The notes beneath the pieces were generated by a model. That model did not search any database, was not told the origin of the DNA, and was given only the letters and a program-made list of their open reading frames with translations. DNA of 64,000 nucleotides from Bathymodiolus brooksi (Eukaryota; Mollusca; Bivalvia; Mytilida; Modiolidae): the NCBI GenBank assembly GCA_963680875.1, contig OY804578.1, positions 101,585,689 to 101,649,688 on the forward strand, read 5' to 3'. The stretch's first letter is position 1; each line of letters opens with the position of its first letter. Of this stretch, positions 9,300 through 24,800 are shown in pieces. A program made the translations under genes and the position numbers.

Positions 9300-9490
9300 T
9301 GACTAACACGACGGGTGTCTTATATGAAGTAGGAACTACTTACCATTCGTGAACACCTGGGTTCACTCTAATGTGGGTTTTTTTGTGGCATCTTTGTTGC
9401 TCATCCTTTTAGTTTTTGGTGTTTTTGTATTGTTGACTTTATCTTGTACTCATCATTTACTGTGTCTCTGGATTGTCCATTCTTGATTGA
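9300..9490 (+). repeat. Fragment of a mussel-type dispersed sequence
   Basis: The stretch from ACACGACGGGTGTCTTATAT through GAACACCTGGGTTCACTC and the following TTTGTTGCT/TTTAGTTTTTGGTG segments resembles a sequence I remember as widespread in marine mussel transcripts. There it reads GACGGGTGCCACATGTGGAG... and is associated with retrotransposon 3' regions. This is memory, not a search. No coding frame or boundaries are defined. Confidence 0.4.
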
Positions 9491-10660
9491 CCATTCGGGT
9501 TTTATAGCGTTTATTTAATGAATGCAGAATTATTGACGTTTATTGTCACTATCAGGATTTTTTTCTGCAAAATACTGACCAGACTTAAAGGGAAAGGAAA
9601 TCCCAGGCATATGTACAGATCTAACCAGTGGAACACCTCAGCTTTGGGTAGTTGTATGGATACCTTAACTTATGACACTATAACCGACGTCAGTGGTGCT
9701 TGGCATGTGTTCAGATTCAACGACCTTAACTAACCACCAGGCCCCAGCCCAACCCCCTAGCACAACCCAAACCATGAATTGGAAATGTAATGTAAGGCCA
9801 ATGCAAGATATGACAGTTGAAAAGATCTTACCTCTTCCTGACTGTTCCGGAAATAGCCCCAAACACTAGTAACCAATGATCTGGATAATCCCCCGAGATA
9901 TTTAGCACTCCCAACAACAGGAGATGAAAACATGTCTATGGCGTATTATGGTTGTTTTCTGTGATTTTGTTTAAGCCATTGTTGATATATTATCCTGTCA
10001 ACCTTATATGTCACATATAAGCTAATTTATTTATTTTCACGTACAAAAAAATTATTTCATGCCTGACTAAGACACCTGATGTGCCTTTGATATATGCAAT
10101 ATTACACCTGAGATACATCAAATGAAATTTAAAGAAGACCCCCGATGTTGAAGTGTAATTTACATATTTTACATATCGTAAATTTTCATGTTAATTACTT
10201 GTTAAGTTGCTCAATGTTTTGTTTTCGTGTCTTGCCTATGGTTAAGTCTGACTGTTTAGTTGAATTATAACAATTTAATTTTCCATTCGACGATAATAAT
10301 AATTTCTTTCCATATGAATTTAATTACAATATGCATGTGCACAAGTAAGCATAACATTGACGAAATATCTGCATAGTAGATACATAAATTTAGTTGCAGA
10401 TTGATTTCATATTAAACTATGCATTTTTGTATATATGATACTAACAGAGGTTATCATGATGTGAATTAATCCAAACTTATAAAAAACAGAGAGGGGATTA
10501 GATTTCATCTAAACAACATTGTTCATTCCCATTGCCCTATTTTAGAAATTACACAATCTTATTCTCCACAATTTAACTTGTGGCTATGGACAACGATATA
10601 TCTTATTAAAATTTCTACAGAAGTTACTCATAGAAAAGCTTATAATTACTTGTGTTATGG
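9491..10660. other. No recognisable feature
   Basis: AT-rich DNA. The 71-codon plus-strand frame at 9,518-9,733 and the minus-strand frame at 9,665-9,862 overlap a C-rich patch (about 9,730-9,775) and match no family I know. Nothing else stands out before the dispersed repeat. Confidence 0.4.
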
Positions 10661-10664
10661 GTAA

Positions 10665-10925
10665 GGTTATTGGTGTTTAACGCCACTTTCAACAATATTT
10701 CAGTTATTTTGTGGTGGTCAGTTCTATTGGTGGAGGAACCAGAGTACCTGGAGAAAACCACATACTTGAGCGGGATTAGAACTCCCAACTTAGGCACTGA
10801 TTGCTCAGGTAGTTGTAAATCCAACTACCATACGATCACGACCATGACGACCACTGCTTTTACTTGTAATGCTACTTTCAACGTTATGTCAATTACACGA
10901 ACGATACCAACACAGATTAACATTT
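10665..10925 (+). repeat. Dispersed mollusc-type repeat, copy 2
   Basis: This is the same element and orientation as 85-325. It shares GCCACTTTCAACAATATTTC, GGTGGAGGAACCAGAGTACC and TTGTAAATCCAACTACCATA. It lacks about 60 bp found inside copy 1. It ends with a partial re-run of its own start (GCTACTTTCAACGTTATGTC near 10,870), about 25 bp before the satellite array begins. Confidence 0.7.
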
Positions 10926-10950
10926 AGAATAAAACAACGATGCTAATCAG

Positions 10951-11045
10951 AGTACCTAAGTTTTTAGAGATATAAATAAAGGAACGACATTGTTAAATTT
11001 TATATCTATGTTTTTATTACTATACAATAACGATACAAACATAGT
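10951..11045 (+). repeat. Degenerate edge of the satellite array
   Basis: The first recognisable unit (AGTACCTAAGTTTTTAGAGA then TATAAATAAAGGAACGACAT) carries several changes and is cut at TTGTTAA (10,997). About 19 bp of unrelated sequence follow before unit-like sequence resumes with TTACTATACAATAACGATAC. Units from about 11,046 onward are close to consensus. Divergent edge units are typical of satellites kept uniform by unequal exchange. Confidence 0.8.
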
Positions 11046-11150
11046 ACCTTAGTCAATAGAGATATAAATAAAAGAACGACATAGTTTACTATACAGAAAA
11101 GATACAAACATAGTACCTTAGTCAATAGAGATATAAATAAAAGAACGACA

Positions 11151-14100
11151 TTGTTTACAAAACAGAAAAGATACAAACATAGTACCTTAGTCAATAGAGA
11201 TATAAATAAAAGAACGACATTGTTTACTATACAGAAAAGATACAAACATAGTACCTTAGTCAATAGAGATATAAATAAAAGAACGACATTGTTTACAGAA
11301 CAGAAAAGATACAAACATAGTACCATATTCAATAGAGATATAAATAAAAGAACGACATTGTTTACAGAACAGAAAAGATACAAACATAGTACCTTAGTCA
11401 ATAGAGATATAAATAAAAGAACGACATTGTTTACAAAACAGAAAAGATACAAACATAGTACCATATTCAATAGAGATATAAATAAAAGAACGACATTGTT
11501 TACAGAACAGAAAAGATACAAACATAATACCTTAGTCAATAGAGATATAAATAAAAGAACAACATTGTTTATAAAACAGAAAAGATACAAACATAGTACC
11601 TTAGTCAATAGAGATATAAATAAAAGAACGACATCGTTTACAAAACAGAAAAGATACAAACATAGTACCTTAGTCAATAGAGATATAAATAAAAGAACGA
11701 CATTGTTTACTACACAGAAAAGATACAAACATAGTACCTTAGTCAATAAAGATATAAATAAAAGAACGACATTGTTTACAAAACAGAAAAGATGCAAACA
11801 TAGTACCTTAGTCAATAGAGATATAAATAAAAGAACGACATTGTTTACAAAACAGAAAAGATACAAACATAGTACCTTAGTCAATAGAGATATGAATAAA
11901 AGAACGACATTGTTTACAAAACAGAAAAGATACAAACATAGTACCTTAGTCAATAGAGATATAAATAAAAGAACGACATTGTTTACAAAACAGAAAAGAT
12001 ACAAACATAGTACCTTAGTCAATAGAGATATGAATAAAAGAACAACATTGTTTACAAAACAGAAAAGATACAAACATAGTACCTTAGTCAATAGAAATAT
12101 AAATAAAAGAACGACATTGTTTACAAAACAGAAAAGATACAAACATAATACCTTAGTCAATAGAGATATGAATAAAAGAACGACATTGTTTACAAAACAG
12201 AAAAGATACGAACATAGTATTTTAGTCAATAGAGATATAAATAAAAGAACAACATTGTTTACAAAACAGAAAAGATACAAACATAGTACCTTAGTCAATA
12301 GAGATATAAATAAAAGAACGACATTGTTAACAAAACAGAGAAGATACAAACATAGTACCTTAGTCAATAGAGATATAAATAAAAGAACAACATTGTTTAC
12401 AAACCAGAAAAGATACAAACATAGTACCTTAGTCAATAGAGATATAAATAAAAGAACGACATTGTTTACAGAACAAAAGAGATACAAATATAGTACCTTA
12501 GTCAATAGAGATATAAATAAAAGAACGACATTGTTTACAAACCAGAAAAGATACAAATACAGTACCTTAGTCAATAGAGATATAAATAAAAGAACGACAT
12601 TGTTTACAAAACAGAAAAGATACAAACATAGTACCTTAGTCAATAGAGATATAAATAAAAGAACAACATTGTTTACTATACAGAAAAGATACAAACATAG
12701 TACCTTAGTCAATAGAGATATAAATAAAAGAACGACATCGTTTACAAAACAGAAAAGATACAAACATAGCACCTTAGTCAATAGAGATATAAATAAAAGA
12801 ACGACATCGTTTACAAAACAGAAAAGATACAAACATAGTACCTTAGTCAATAGAGATATAAATAAAAGAACGACATTGTTTACTATACAGAAAAGATACA
12901 AACATAGTACCTTAGTCAATAGAGATAAAAATAAAAGAACGACATTATTTACAAACCAGAAAAGATACAAACATAGTACCTTAGTCAATAGAGATATAAA
13001 TAAAAGAACGACATTGTTTACAAAACAGAAAAGATACAAACATAGTACCTTAGTCAATAGAGATATGAGTAAAAGAACGACATTGTTTACAAACCAGAAA
13101 AGATACAAACATAGTACCTTAGTCAATAGAGATATAAATAAAAGAACGACATTGTTTACAAAACAGAAAAGATACAAACATAGTACCTTAGTCAATAGAG
13201 ATATAAATAAAAGAACGACATTGTTTACAAAACAGAAAAGATACAAACATAGTACCTTAGTCAATAGAGATATGAATAAAAGAACAACATTGTTTACAAA
13301 ACAGAAAAGATACAAACATAGTACCTTAGTCAATAGAAATAGAAATAAAAGAACGACATTGTTTACAAAACAGAAAAGATACAAACATAATACCTTAGTC
13401 AATAGAGATATGAATAAAAGAACGACATTGTTAACAAAACAGAGAAGATACAAACATAATACCTTAGTCAATAGAGATATAAATAAAAGAACGACATTGT
13501 TTACAAAACAGAAAAGATACAAACATAGTACCTTAGTCAATAGAGATATAAATAAAAGAACGACTTTGTTAACAAAACAGAGAAGATACAAACATAATAC
13601 CTTAGTCAATAGAGATATAAATAAAAGAACGACATTGTTTACAAAACAGAAAAGATACAAACACAGTATCTTAGTCAATAGAGATATAAATAAAAGAACA
13701 ACATTGTTTACAAACCAGAAAAGATACAAACATAGTATCTTAGTCAATAGAGATATAAATAAAAGAACGACATTGTTTACAAAACAGAAAGGATACAAAC
13801 ATAGTACCTTAGTCAATAGAGATATAAATAAAAGAACGACATTGTTTACAAAACAGAAAAGATACAAACACAGTATCTTAGTCAATAGAGATATAAATAA
13901 AAGAACAACATTGTTTACAAACCAGAAAAGATACAAACATAGTATCTTAGTCAATAGAGATATAAATAAAAGAACGACATTGTTTACAAACCAGAAAAGA
14001 TACAAATACAGTACCTTAGTCAATAGAGATATAAATAAAAGAACGACATTGTTTACTAAACAGAAAAGATACAAACATAATACCTTAGTCAATAGAGATA

Positions 14101-17100
14101 TAAATAAAAGAACGACATTGTTTACAAAACAGAAAAGATACAAACACAGTATCTTAGTCAATAGAGATATAAATAAAAGAAAAACATTGTTTACAAACCA
14201 GAAAAGATACAAACATAGTATCTTAGTCAATAGAGATATAAATAAAAGAACGACATTGTTTACAAACCAGAAAAGATACAAATACAGTACCTTAGTCAAT
14301 AGAGATATAAATAAAAGAACGACATTGTTTACAAAACAGAAAGGATACAAACATAGTACCTTAGTCAATAGAGATATAAATAAAAGAACGACATTGTTTA
14401 CAAAACAGAAAAGATACAAACATAGTACCTTAGTCAATAGAGATATAAATAAAAGAACGACATTGTTTACAAAACAGAAAAGATACAAACATAGTACCTT
14501 AGTCAATAGAGATATGAATAAAAGAACGATATTGTTTACAAAACAGAAAAGATACAAATATAGTACCTTAGTCAATAGAGATATAATTAAAAGAACGACA
14601 TTGTATACAAAACAGAAAAGATACAAACATAGTACCTTATTCAATAGAGATATAAATAAAAGAACGACATTGTTTACAAAACAGAAAAGATACAAACATA
14701 GTACCTTAGTCAATAGAGATATAAATAAAAGAACGACATTGTTTACAAAACAGAAAAGATACAAACATAGTACCTTAGTCAATAGAGATATAAATAAAAG
14801 AACAACATTGTTTACAAAACAGAAAAGATACAAACATAGTACCTTAGTCAATAGAGATATGAATAAAAGAACGACATTGTTTACAAAACAGAAAAGATAC
14901 AAACATAGTACCTTAGTCAATAGAGATATAAATAAAAGAACGACATTGTTTACAAAACAGAAAAGATAAAAACATAGTACCTTAGTCAATAGAAATATAA
15001 ATAAAAGAACGACATTGTTTACAAAACAGAAAAGATACAAACATAATACCTTAGTCAATAGGGATATGAATAAAAGAACGACATTGTTTACAAAACAGAA
15101 AAGACACAAACATAGTACCTTAGTCAATAGAGATATAAATAAAAGAACAACATTGTTTACAAAACAGAAAACATACAAACATAGAACCTTAGTCAATAGA
15201 GATATAAATAAAAGAACTACATTGTTTACAAAACAGAAAAGATACAAACATAATACCTTAGTCAATAGAGATATAAATAAAAGAACGACATTGTTTACAA
15301 AACAGAAAAGACACAAACATAGTACCTAAGTCAATAGAGATATAAATAAAAGAACAACATTGTTTACAAAACAGAAAAGATACAAACATAGTACCTTAAT
15401 CAATAGAGATATAAATAAAAGAACGACATTGTTTATAAAACAGAAAAGATACAAACATAGTACCTTAGTCAATAGAGATATAAATAAAAGAACGACATTG
15501 TTTACAAAACAGAAAAGATAAAAACATAGTACCTTAGTCAAAAGAAATATAAATAAAAGAACGACATTGTTTACTATACAGAAAAGATACAAACATAGTA
15601 CCTTAGTCAATAGAGATATGAATAAAAGAACGACATTGCTTACTATACATAAAAGATACAAACATAGTACCTTAGTCAATAGATATATAAATAAAGGAAC
15701 GACATTGTTTACAAAACAGAAAAGATACAAACATAGAACCTTAGTCAATAGAGATATAAATAAAAGAACTACATTGTTTACAAAACAGAAAAGATACAAA
15801 CATAGTACCTTAGTCAATAGAGATATAAATAAAAGAACGACATTGTTTACAAAGCAGAAAAGATACAAACATAGTACCTTAGTCAATAGAGATATGAATA
15901 AAAGAACGACATTGTTTACTATACAGAAAAGATACAAACATAGTACCTTAGTCAATAGAGATATGAATAAAAGAACGACATTGCTTACTATACATAAAAG
16001 ATACAAACATAGTACCTTAGTCAATAGAGATATAAATAAAGGAACGACATTGTTTACAAAACAGAAAAGATACAAACATAGAACCTTAGTCAATAGAGAT
16101 ATAAATAAAAGAACTACATTGTTTACAAAACAGAAAAGATACAAACATAATACCTTAGTCAATAGAGATATAAATAAAAGAACGACATTGTTTACAAAAC
16201 AGAAAAGACACAAACATAGTACCTTAGTCAATAGAGATATAAATAAAAGAACGACATTGTTTACAAAACAGAAAAGATACTAACATAGTACCTTAGTAAA
16301 TAGAGATATGAATGAAAGAAAGACATTGCTTACTATACAGAAAAGATACAAACATAGTACCTTAGTCAATAGAGATATAAATAAAAGAACGACATTGTTT
16401 ACTAAACAGAAAAGATACAAACATAGTACCTTAGTCAATAGAGATATAAATAAAAGAACGACATTGTTTACAAAACAGAAAGGATACACACATAGTACCT
16501 TAGTCAATAGAGATATAAATAAAAGAACAATATTGTTTACAATACAGAAAAGATACAAACATAGTACCTTAGTCAATAGAGATATAAATAAAAGAACGAC
16601 ATTGTTTACAAACCAGAAAAGATACAAACATAGTACCTTAATCAATAGAGATATAAATAAAAGAACGACATTGTTTACAAAACAGAAAAGATACAAACAT
16701 AGTACCTTAGTCAATAGAGATATAAATAAAAGAACGACATTGTTTACAAAACAGAAAAGATACAAACATAGTACCTTAATCAATAGAGATATAAATAAAA
16801 GAACGATATTGTTTATAAAACAGAAAAGATACAAACATAGTACCTTAGTCAATAGAGATATAAATAAAAGAACGACATTGTTTACAAAACAGAAAAGATA
16901 AAAACATAGTACCTTAGTCAAAAGAAATATAAATAAAAGAACGACATTGTTTACTATACAGAAAAGATACAAACATAGTACCTTAGTCAATAGAGATATG
17001 AATAAAAGAACGACATTGCTTACTATGCATAAAAGATACAAACATAGTACCTTAGTCAATAGAGATATAAATAAAGGAACGACATTGTTTACAAAACAGA

Positions 17101-18877
17101 AAAGATACAAACATAGAACCTTAGTCAATAGAGATATAAATAAAAGAACTACATTGTTTACAAAACAGAAAAGATACAAACATAGTACCTTAGTCAATAG
17201 AGATATAAATAAAAGAACGACATTGTTTACAAAGCAGAAAAGATACAAACATAGTACCTTAGTCAATAGAGATATGAATAAAAGAACGACATTGTTTACT
17301 ATACAGAAAAGATACAAACATAGTATCTTAGTCAATAGAGATATGAATAAAAGAACGACATTGCTTACTATACATAAAAGATACAAACATAGTACCTTAG
17401 TCAATAGAGATATAAATAAAGGAACGACATTGTTTACAAAACAGAAAAGATACAAACATAGAACCTTAGTCAATAGAGATATAAATAAAAGAACTACATT
17501 TTTTACAAAACAGAAAAGATACAAACATAATACCTTAGTCAATAGAGATATAAATAAAAGAACGCCATTGCTTACAAAACAGAAAAGACACAAACATAGT
17601 ACCTTAGTCAATAGAGATATAAATAAAAGAACAACATTGTTTACAAAACAGAAGAGATACAAACATAGTACCTTAGTCAATAGAGATATAAATAAAAGAA
17701 CGACATTGTTTACAAAACAGAAAAGATACAAACATAGTACCTTAGTCAATAGAGATATGAATGAAAGAAAGACATTGCTTACTATACAGAAAAGATACAA
17801 ACATAGTACCTTAGTCAATAGAGATATAAATAAAAGAACGACATTGTTTACTAAACAGAAAAGATACAAACATAGTACCTTAGTCAATAGAGATATAAAT
17901 AAAAGAACGACATTGTTTACAAAACAGAAAGGATACACACATAGTACCTTAGTCAATAGAGATATAAATAAAAGAACAATATTGTTTACAATACAGAAAA
18001 GATACAAACATAGTACCTTAGTCAATAGAGATATAGATAAAAGAACGACATTGTTTACAAACCAGAAAAGATACAAACATAGTACCTTAATCAATAGAGA
18101 TATAAATAAAAGAACGACATTGTTTACAAAACAGAAAAGATACAAACATAGTACCTTAGTCAATAGAGATATAAATAAAAGAACGACATTGTTTAGAAAA
18201 CAGAAAAGATACAAACATAGTACCTTAGTCAATAGAGATATAAATAAAAGAACAACATTGTTTACAAAACAGGAAAGATACACACATATTACCTTAGTCA
18301 ATAGAGATATAAATAAAAGAACGACATTGTTTACTATACAGAAAAGATACAAACATAGTACATTAGTCAATAGAGATATAAATAAAAGAACGACATTGTA
18401 TACAAAACAGAAAAGATACAAACATAGTACATTAGTCGATAGAGATATAAATAAAAGAACGACATTGTTTACTATACAGAAAAGATACAAACATAGTAAC
18501 TTAGTCAATAGAGATATAAATAAAAGAACAACATTGTTTATAATACAGAAAAGATACAAACATAGTACATTAGTCAATAGAGATATACATAAAAGAACGA
18601 CATTGTTTACAAAACAGAAATGATACACACATAGTACCTTAGTCAATAGAGATATAAATAAAAGAACGACATTGTTTACTATACAGAAAAGATACAAACA
18701 TAGTACCTTAGTCAATAGAGATATAGATAAAAGAAAGACATTGTTTACAAACCAGAAAAGATACAAACATAGTACCTTAGTCAATAGAGATATAAATAAA
18801 AGAACGAAATTGTTTACAAACAGAAAAGATACAAACATAGTACATTAGTCAATAGAGATATAAATAAAAGAAAGACA
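11151..18877 (+). repeat. Left-domain block L1 (about 7.7 kb)
   Basis: L1 matches L2 (from 18,878) unit by unit. The offset is 7,727 bp at the start and 7,451 bp further on. The 276-bp change equals four units, present in L1 around 12,940-13,215 and missing from L2. Shared diagnostic variants include ACCATATTC (11,3xx), GATGCAAAC (11,790) and GATACGAAC (12,20x). Nearly all units are exactly 69 bp until a 68-bp unit close to the right end (18,808-18,830). Confidence 0.88.
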
Positions 18878-21800
18878 TTGTTTACAAACCAGAAAAGATA
18901 CAAACATAGTACCTTAGACAATAGAGATATAAATAAAAGAACAACATTGTTTACAAAACAGAAAAGATACAAACATAGTACCTTAGTCAATAGAGATATA
19001 AATAAAAGAACGACATTGTTTACAGAACAGAAAAGATACAAACATAGTACCATATTCAATAGAGATATAAATAAAAGAACGACATTGTTTACAGAACAGA
19101 AAAGATACAAACATAGTACCTTAGTCAATAGAGATATAAATAAAAGAACGACATTGTTTACAAAACAGAAAAGATACAAACATAGTACCATATTCAATAG
19201 AGATATAAATAAAAGAACGACATTGTTTACAGAACAGAAAAGATACAAACATAATACCTTAGTCAATAGAGATATAAATAAAAGAACAACATTGTTTATA
19301 AAACAGAAAAGATACAAACATAGTACCTTAGTCAATAGAGATATAAATAAAAGAACGACATCGTTTACAAAACAGAAAAGATACAAACATAGTACCTTAG
19401 TCAATAGAGATATAAATAAAAGAACGACATTGTTTACTACACAGAAAAGATACAAACATAGTACCTTAGTCAATAGAGATATAAATAAAAGAACGACATT
19501 GTTTACAAAACAGAAAAGATGCAAACATAGTACCTTAGTCAATAGAGATATAAATAAAAGAACGACATTGTTTACAAAACAGAAAAGATACAAACATAGT
19601 ACCTTAGTCAATAGAGATATGAATAAAAGAACGACATTGTTTACAAAACAGAAAAGATACAAACATAGTACCTTAGTCAATAGAGATATAAATAAAAGAA
19701 CGACATTGTTTACAAAACAGAAAAGATACAAACATAGTACCTTAGTCAATAGAGATATGAATAAAAGAACAACATTGTTTACAAAACAGAAAAGATACAA
19801 ACATAGTACCTTAGTCAATAGAAATATAAATAAAAGAACGACATTGTTTACAAAACAGAAAAGATACAAACATAATACCTTAGTCAATAGAGATATGAAT
19901 AAAAGAACGACATTGTTTACAAAACAGAAAAGATACGAACATAGTATTTTAGTCAATAGAGATATAAATAAAAGAACAACATTGTTTACAAAACAGAAAA
20001 GATACAAACATAGTACCTTAGTCAATAGAGATATAAATAAAAGAACGACATTGTTAACAAAACAGAGAAGATACAAACATAGTACCTTAGTCAATAGAGA
20101 TATAAATAAAAGAACAACATTGTTTACAAACCAGAAAAGATACAAACATAGTACCTTAGTCAATAGAGATATAAATAAAAGAACGACATTGTTTACAGAA
20201 CAAAAGAGATACAAATATAGTACCTTAGTCAATAGAGATATAAATAAAAGAACGACATTGTTTACAAACCAGAAAAGATACAAATACAGTACCTTAGTCA
20301 ATAGAGATATAAATAAAAGAACGACATTGTTTACAAAACAGAAAAGATACAAACATAGTACCTTAGTCAATAGAGATATAAATAAAAGAACAACATTGTT
20401 TACTATACAGAAAAGATACAAACATAGTACCTTAGTCAATAGAGATATAAATAAAAGAACGACATCGTTTACAAAACAGAAAAGATACAAACATAGTACC
20501 GTAGTCAATAGAGATATAAATAAAAGAACGACATCGTTTACAAAACAGAAAAGATACAAACATAGTACCTTAGTCAATAGAGATATAAATAAAAGAACGA
20601 CATTGTTTACTATACAGAAAAGATACAAACATAGTACCTTAGTCAATAGAGATATAAATAAAAGAACGACATTGTTTACAAAACAGAAAAGATACAAACA
20701 TAGTACCTTAGTCAATAGAGATATGAATAAAAGAACAACATTGTTTACAAAACAGAAAAGATACAAACATAGTACCTTAGTCAATAGAAATATAAATAAA
20801 AGAACGACATTGTTTACAAAACAGAAAAGATACAAACATAATACCTTAGTCAATAGAGATATGAATAAAAGAACGACATTGTTAACAAAACAGAGAAGAT
20901 ACAAACATAATACCTTAGTCAATAGAGATATAAATAAAAGAACGACATTGTTTACAAAACAGAAAAGATACAAACATAGTACCTTAGTCAATAGAGATAT
21001 TGATAAAAGAACGACTTTGTTAACAAAACAGAGAAGATACAAACATAATACCTTAGTCAATAGAGATATAAATAAAAGAACGACATTGTTAACAAAACAG
21101 AAAAGATACAAACACAGTATCTTATTCAATAGAGATATAAATAAAAGAACAACATTGTTTACAAACCAGAAAAGATACAAACATAGTATCTTAGTCAATA
21201 GAGATATAAATAAAAGAACGACATTGTTTACAAAACAGAAAGCATACAAACATAGTACCTTAGTCAATAGAGATATAAATAAAAGAACGACATTGTTTAC
21301 AAAACAGAAAAGATACAAACACAGTATCTTAGTCAATAGAGATATAAATAAAAGAACAACATTGTTTACAAACCAGAAAAGATACAAACATAGTATCTTA
21401 GTCAATAGAGATATAAATAAAAGAACGACATTGTTTACAAACCAGAAAAGATACAAATACAGTACCTTAGTCAATAGAGATATAAATAAAAGAACGACAT
21501 TGTTTACTAAACAGAAAAGATACAAACATAATGCCTTAGTCAATAGAGATATAAATAAAAGAACGACATTGTTTACAAAACAGAAAAGATACAAACACAG
21601 TATCTTAGTCAATAGAGATATAAATAAAAGAAAAACATTGTTTACAAACCAGAAAAGATACAAACATAGTATCTTAGTCAATAGAGATATAAATAAAAGA
21701 ACGACATTGTTTACAAACCAGAAAAGATACAAATACAGTACCTTAGTCAATAGAGATATAAATAAAAGAACGACATTGTTTACAAAACAGAAAGGATACA

Positions 21801-24800
21801 AACATAGTACCTTAGTCAATAGAGATATAAATAAAAGAACGACATTGTTTACAAAACAGAAAAGATACAAACATAGTACCTTAGTCAATAGAGATATAAA
21901 TACAAGAACGACATTGTTTACAAAACAGAAAAGATACAAACATAGTACCTTAGTCAATAGAGATATGAATAAAAGAACGACATTGTTTACAAAACAGAAA
22001 AGATACAAATATAGTACCTTAGTCAATAGAGATATAATTAAAAGAACGACATTGTTTACAAAACAGAAAAGATACAAACATAGTACCTTATTCAATAGAG
22101 ATATAAATAAAAGAACGACATTGTTTACAAAACAGAAAAGAAACAAACATAGTACCTTAGTCAATAGAGATATAAATAAAAGAACGACATTGTTTACAAA
22201 ACAGAAAAGATACAAACATAGTACCTTAGTCAATAGAGATATAAATAAAAGAACAACATTGTTTACAAAACAGAAAAGATACAAACATAGTACCTTAGTC
22301 AATAGAGATATGAATAAAAGAACGACATTGTTTACAAAACAGAAAAGATACAAACATAGTACCTTAGTCAATAGAGATATAAATAAAAGAACGACATTGT
22401 TTACAAAACAGAAAAGATAAAAACATAGTACCTTAGTCAATAGAAATATAAATAAAAGAACGACATTGTTTACAAAACAGAAAAGATACAAACATAATAC
22501 CTTAGTCAATAGGGATATGAATAAAAGAACGACATTGTTTACAAAACAGAAAAGACACAAACATAGTACCTTAGTCAATAGAGATATAAATAAAAGAACA
22601 ACATTGTTTACAAAACAGAAAACATACAAACATAGAACCTTAGTCAATAGAGATATAAATAAAAGAACTACATTGTTTACAAAACAGAAAAGATACAAAC
22701 ATAATACCTTAGTCAATAGAGATATAAATAAAAGAACGACATTGTTTACAAAACAGAAAAGACACAAACATAGTACCTTAGTCAATAGAGATATAAATAA
22801 AAGAACAACATTGTTTACAAAACAGAAAAGATACAAACATAGTACCTTAATCAATAGAGATATAAATAAAAGAACGACATTGTTTATAAAACAGAAAAGA
22901 TACAAACATAGTACCTTAGTCAATAGAGATATAAATAAAAGAACGACATTGTTTACAAAACAGAAAAGATAAAAACATAGTACCTTAGTCAAAAGAAATA
23001 TAAATAAAAGAACGACATTGTTTACTATACAGAAAAGATACAAACATAGTACCTTAGTCAATAGAGATATGAATAAAAGAACGACATTGTTTACAAAACA
23101 GAAAAGATACAAACATAATACCTTAGTCAATAGAGATATGAATAAAAGAACGACATTGTTTACAAAACAGAAAAGATACGAACATAGTATTTTAGTCAAT
23201 AGAGATATAAATAAAAGAACAACATTGTTTACAAAACAGAAAAGATACAAACATAGTACCTTAGTCAATAGAGATATAAATAAAAGAACGACATTGTTAA
23301 CAAAACAGAGAAGATACAAACATAGTACCTTAGTCAATAGAGATATAAATAAAAGAACAACATTGTTTACAAACCAGAAAAGATACAAACATAGTACCTT
23401 AGTCAATAGAGATATAAATAAAAGAACGACATTGTTTACAGAACAAAAGAGATACAAATATAGTACCTTAGTCAATAGAGATATAAATAAAAGAACGACA
23501 TTGTTTACAAACCAGAAAAGATACAAATACAGTACCTTAGTCAATAGAGATATAAATAAAAGAACGACATTGTTTACAAAACAGAAAAGATACAAACATA
23601 GTACCTTAGTCAATAGAGATATAAATAAAAGAACAACATTGTTTACTATACAGAAAAGATACAAACATAGTACCTTAGTCAATAGAGATATAAATAAAAG
23701 AACGACATCGTTTACAAAACAGAAAAGATACAAACATAGTACCGTAGTCAATAGAGATATAAATAAAAGAACGACATCGTTTACAAAACAGAAAAGATAC
23801 AAACATAGTACCTTAGTCAATAGAGATATAAATAAAAGAACGACATTGTTTACTATACAGAAAAGATACAAACATAGTACCTTAGTCAATAGAGATATAA
23901 ATAAAAGAACGACATTGTTTACAAAACAGAAAAGATACAAACATAGTACCTTAGTCAATAGAGATATGAATAAAAGAACAACATTGTTTACAAAACAGAA
24001 AAGATACAAACATAGTACCTTAGTCAATAGAAATATAAATAAAAGAACGACATTGTTTACAAAACAGAAAAGATACAAACATAATACCTTAGTCAATAGA
24101 GATATGAATAAAAGAACGACATTGTTAACAAAACAGAGAAGATACAAACATAATACCTTAGTCAATAGAGATATAAATAAAAGAACGACATTGTTTACAA
24201 AACAGAAAAGATACAAACATAGTACCTTAGTCAATAGAGATATTGATAAAAGAACGACTTTGTTAACAAAACAGAGAAGATACAAACATAATACCTTAGT
24301 CAATAGAGATATAAATAAAAGAACGACATTGTTAACAAAACAGAAAAGATACAAACACAGTATCTTATTCAATAGAGATATAAATAAAAGAACAACATTG
24401 TTTACAAACCAGAAAAGATACAAACATAGTATCTTAGTCAATAGAGATATAAATAAAAGAACGACATTGTTTACAAAACAGAAAGCATACAAACATAGTA
24501 CCTTAGTCAATAGAGATATAAATAAAAGAACGACATTGTTTACAAAACAGAAAAGATACAAACACAGTATCTTAGTCAATAGAGATATAAATAAAAGAAC
24601 AACATTGTTTACAAACCAGAAAAGATACAAACATAGTATCTTAGTCAATAGAGATATAAATAAAAGAACGACATTGTTTACAAACCAGAAAAGATACAAA
24701 TACAGTACCTTAGTCAATAGAGATATAAATAAAAGAACGACATTGTTTACTAAACAGAAAAGATACAAACATAATGCCTTAGTCAATAGAGATATAAATA

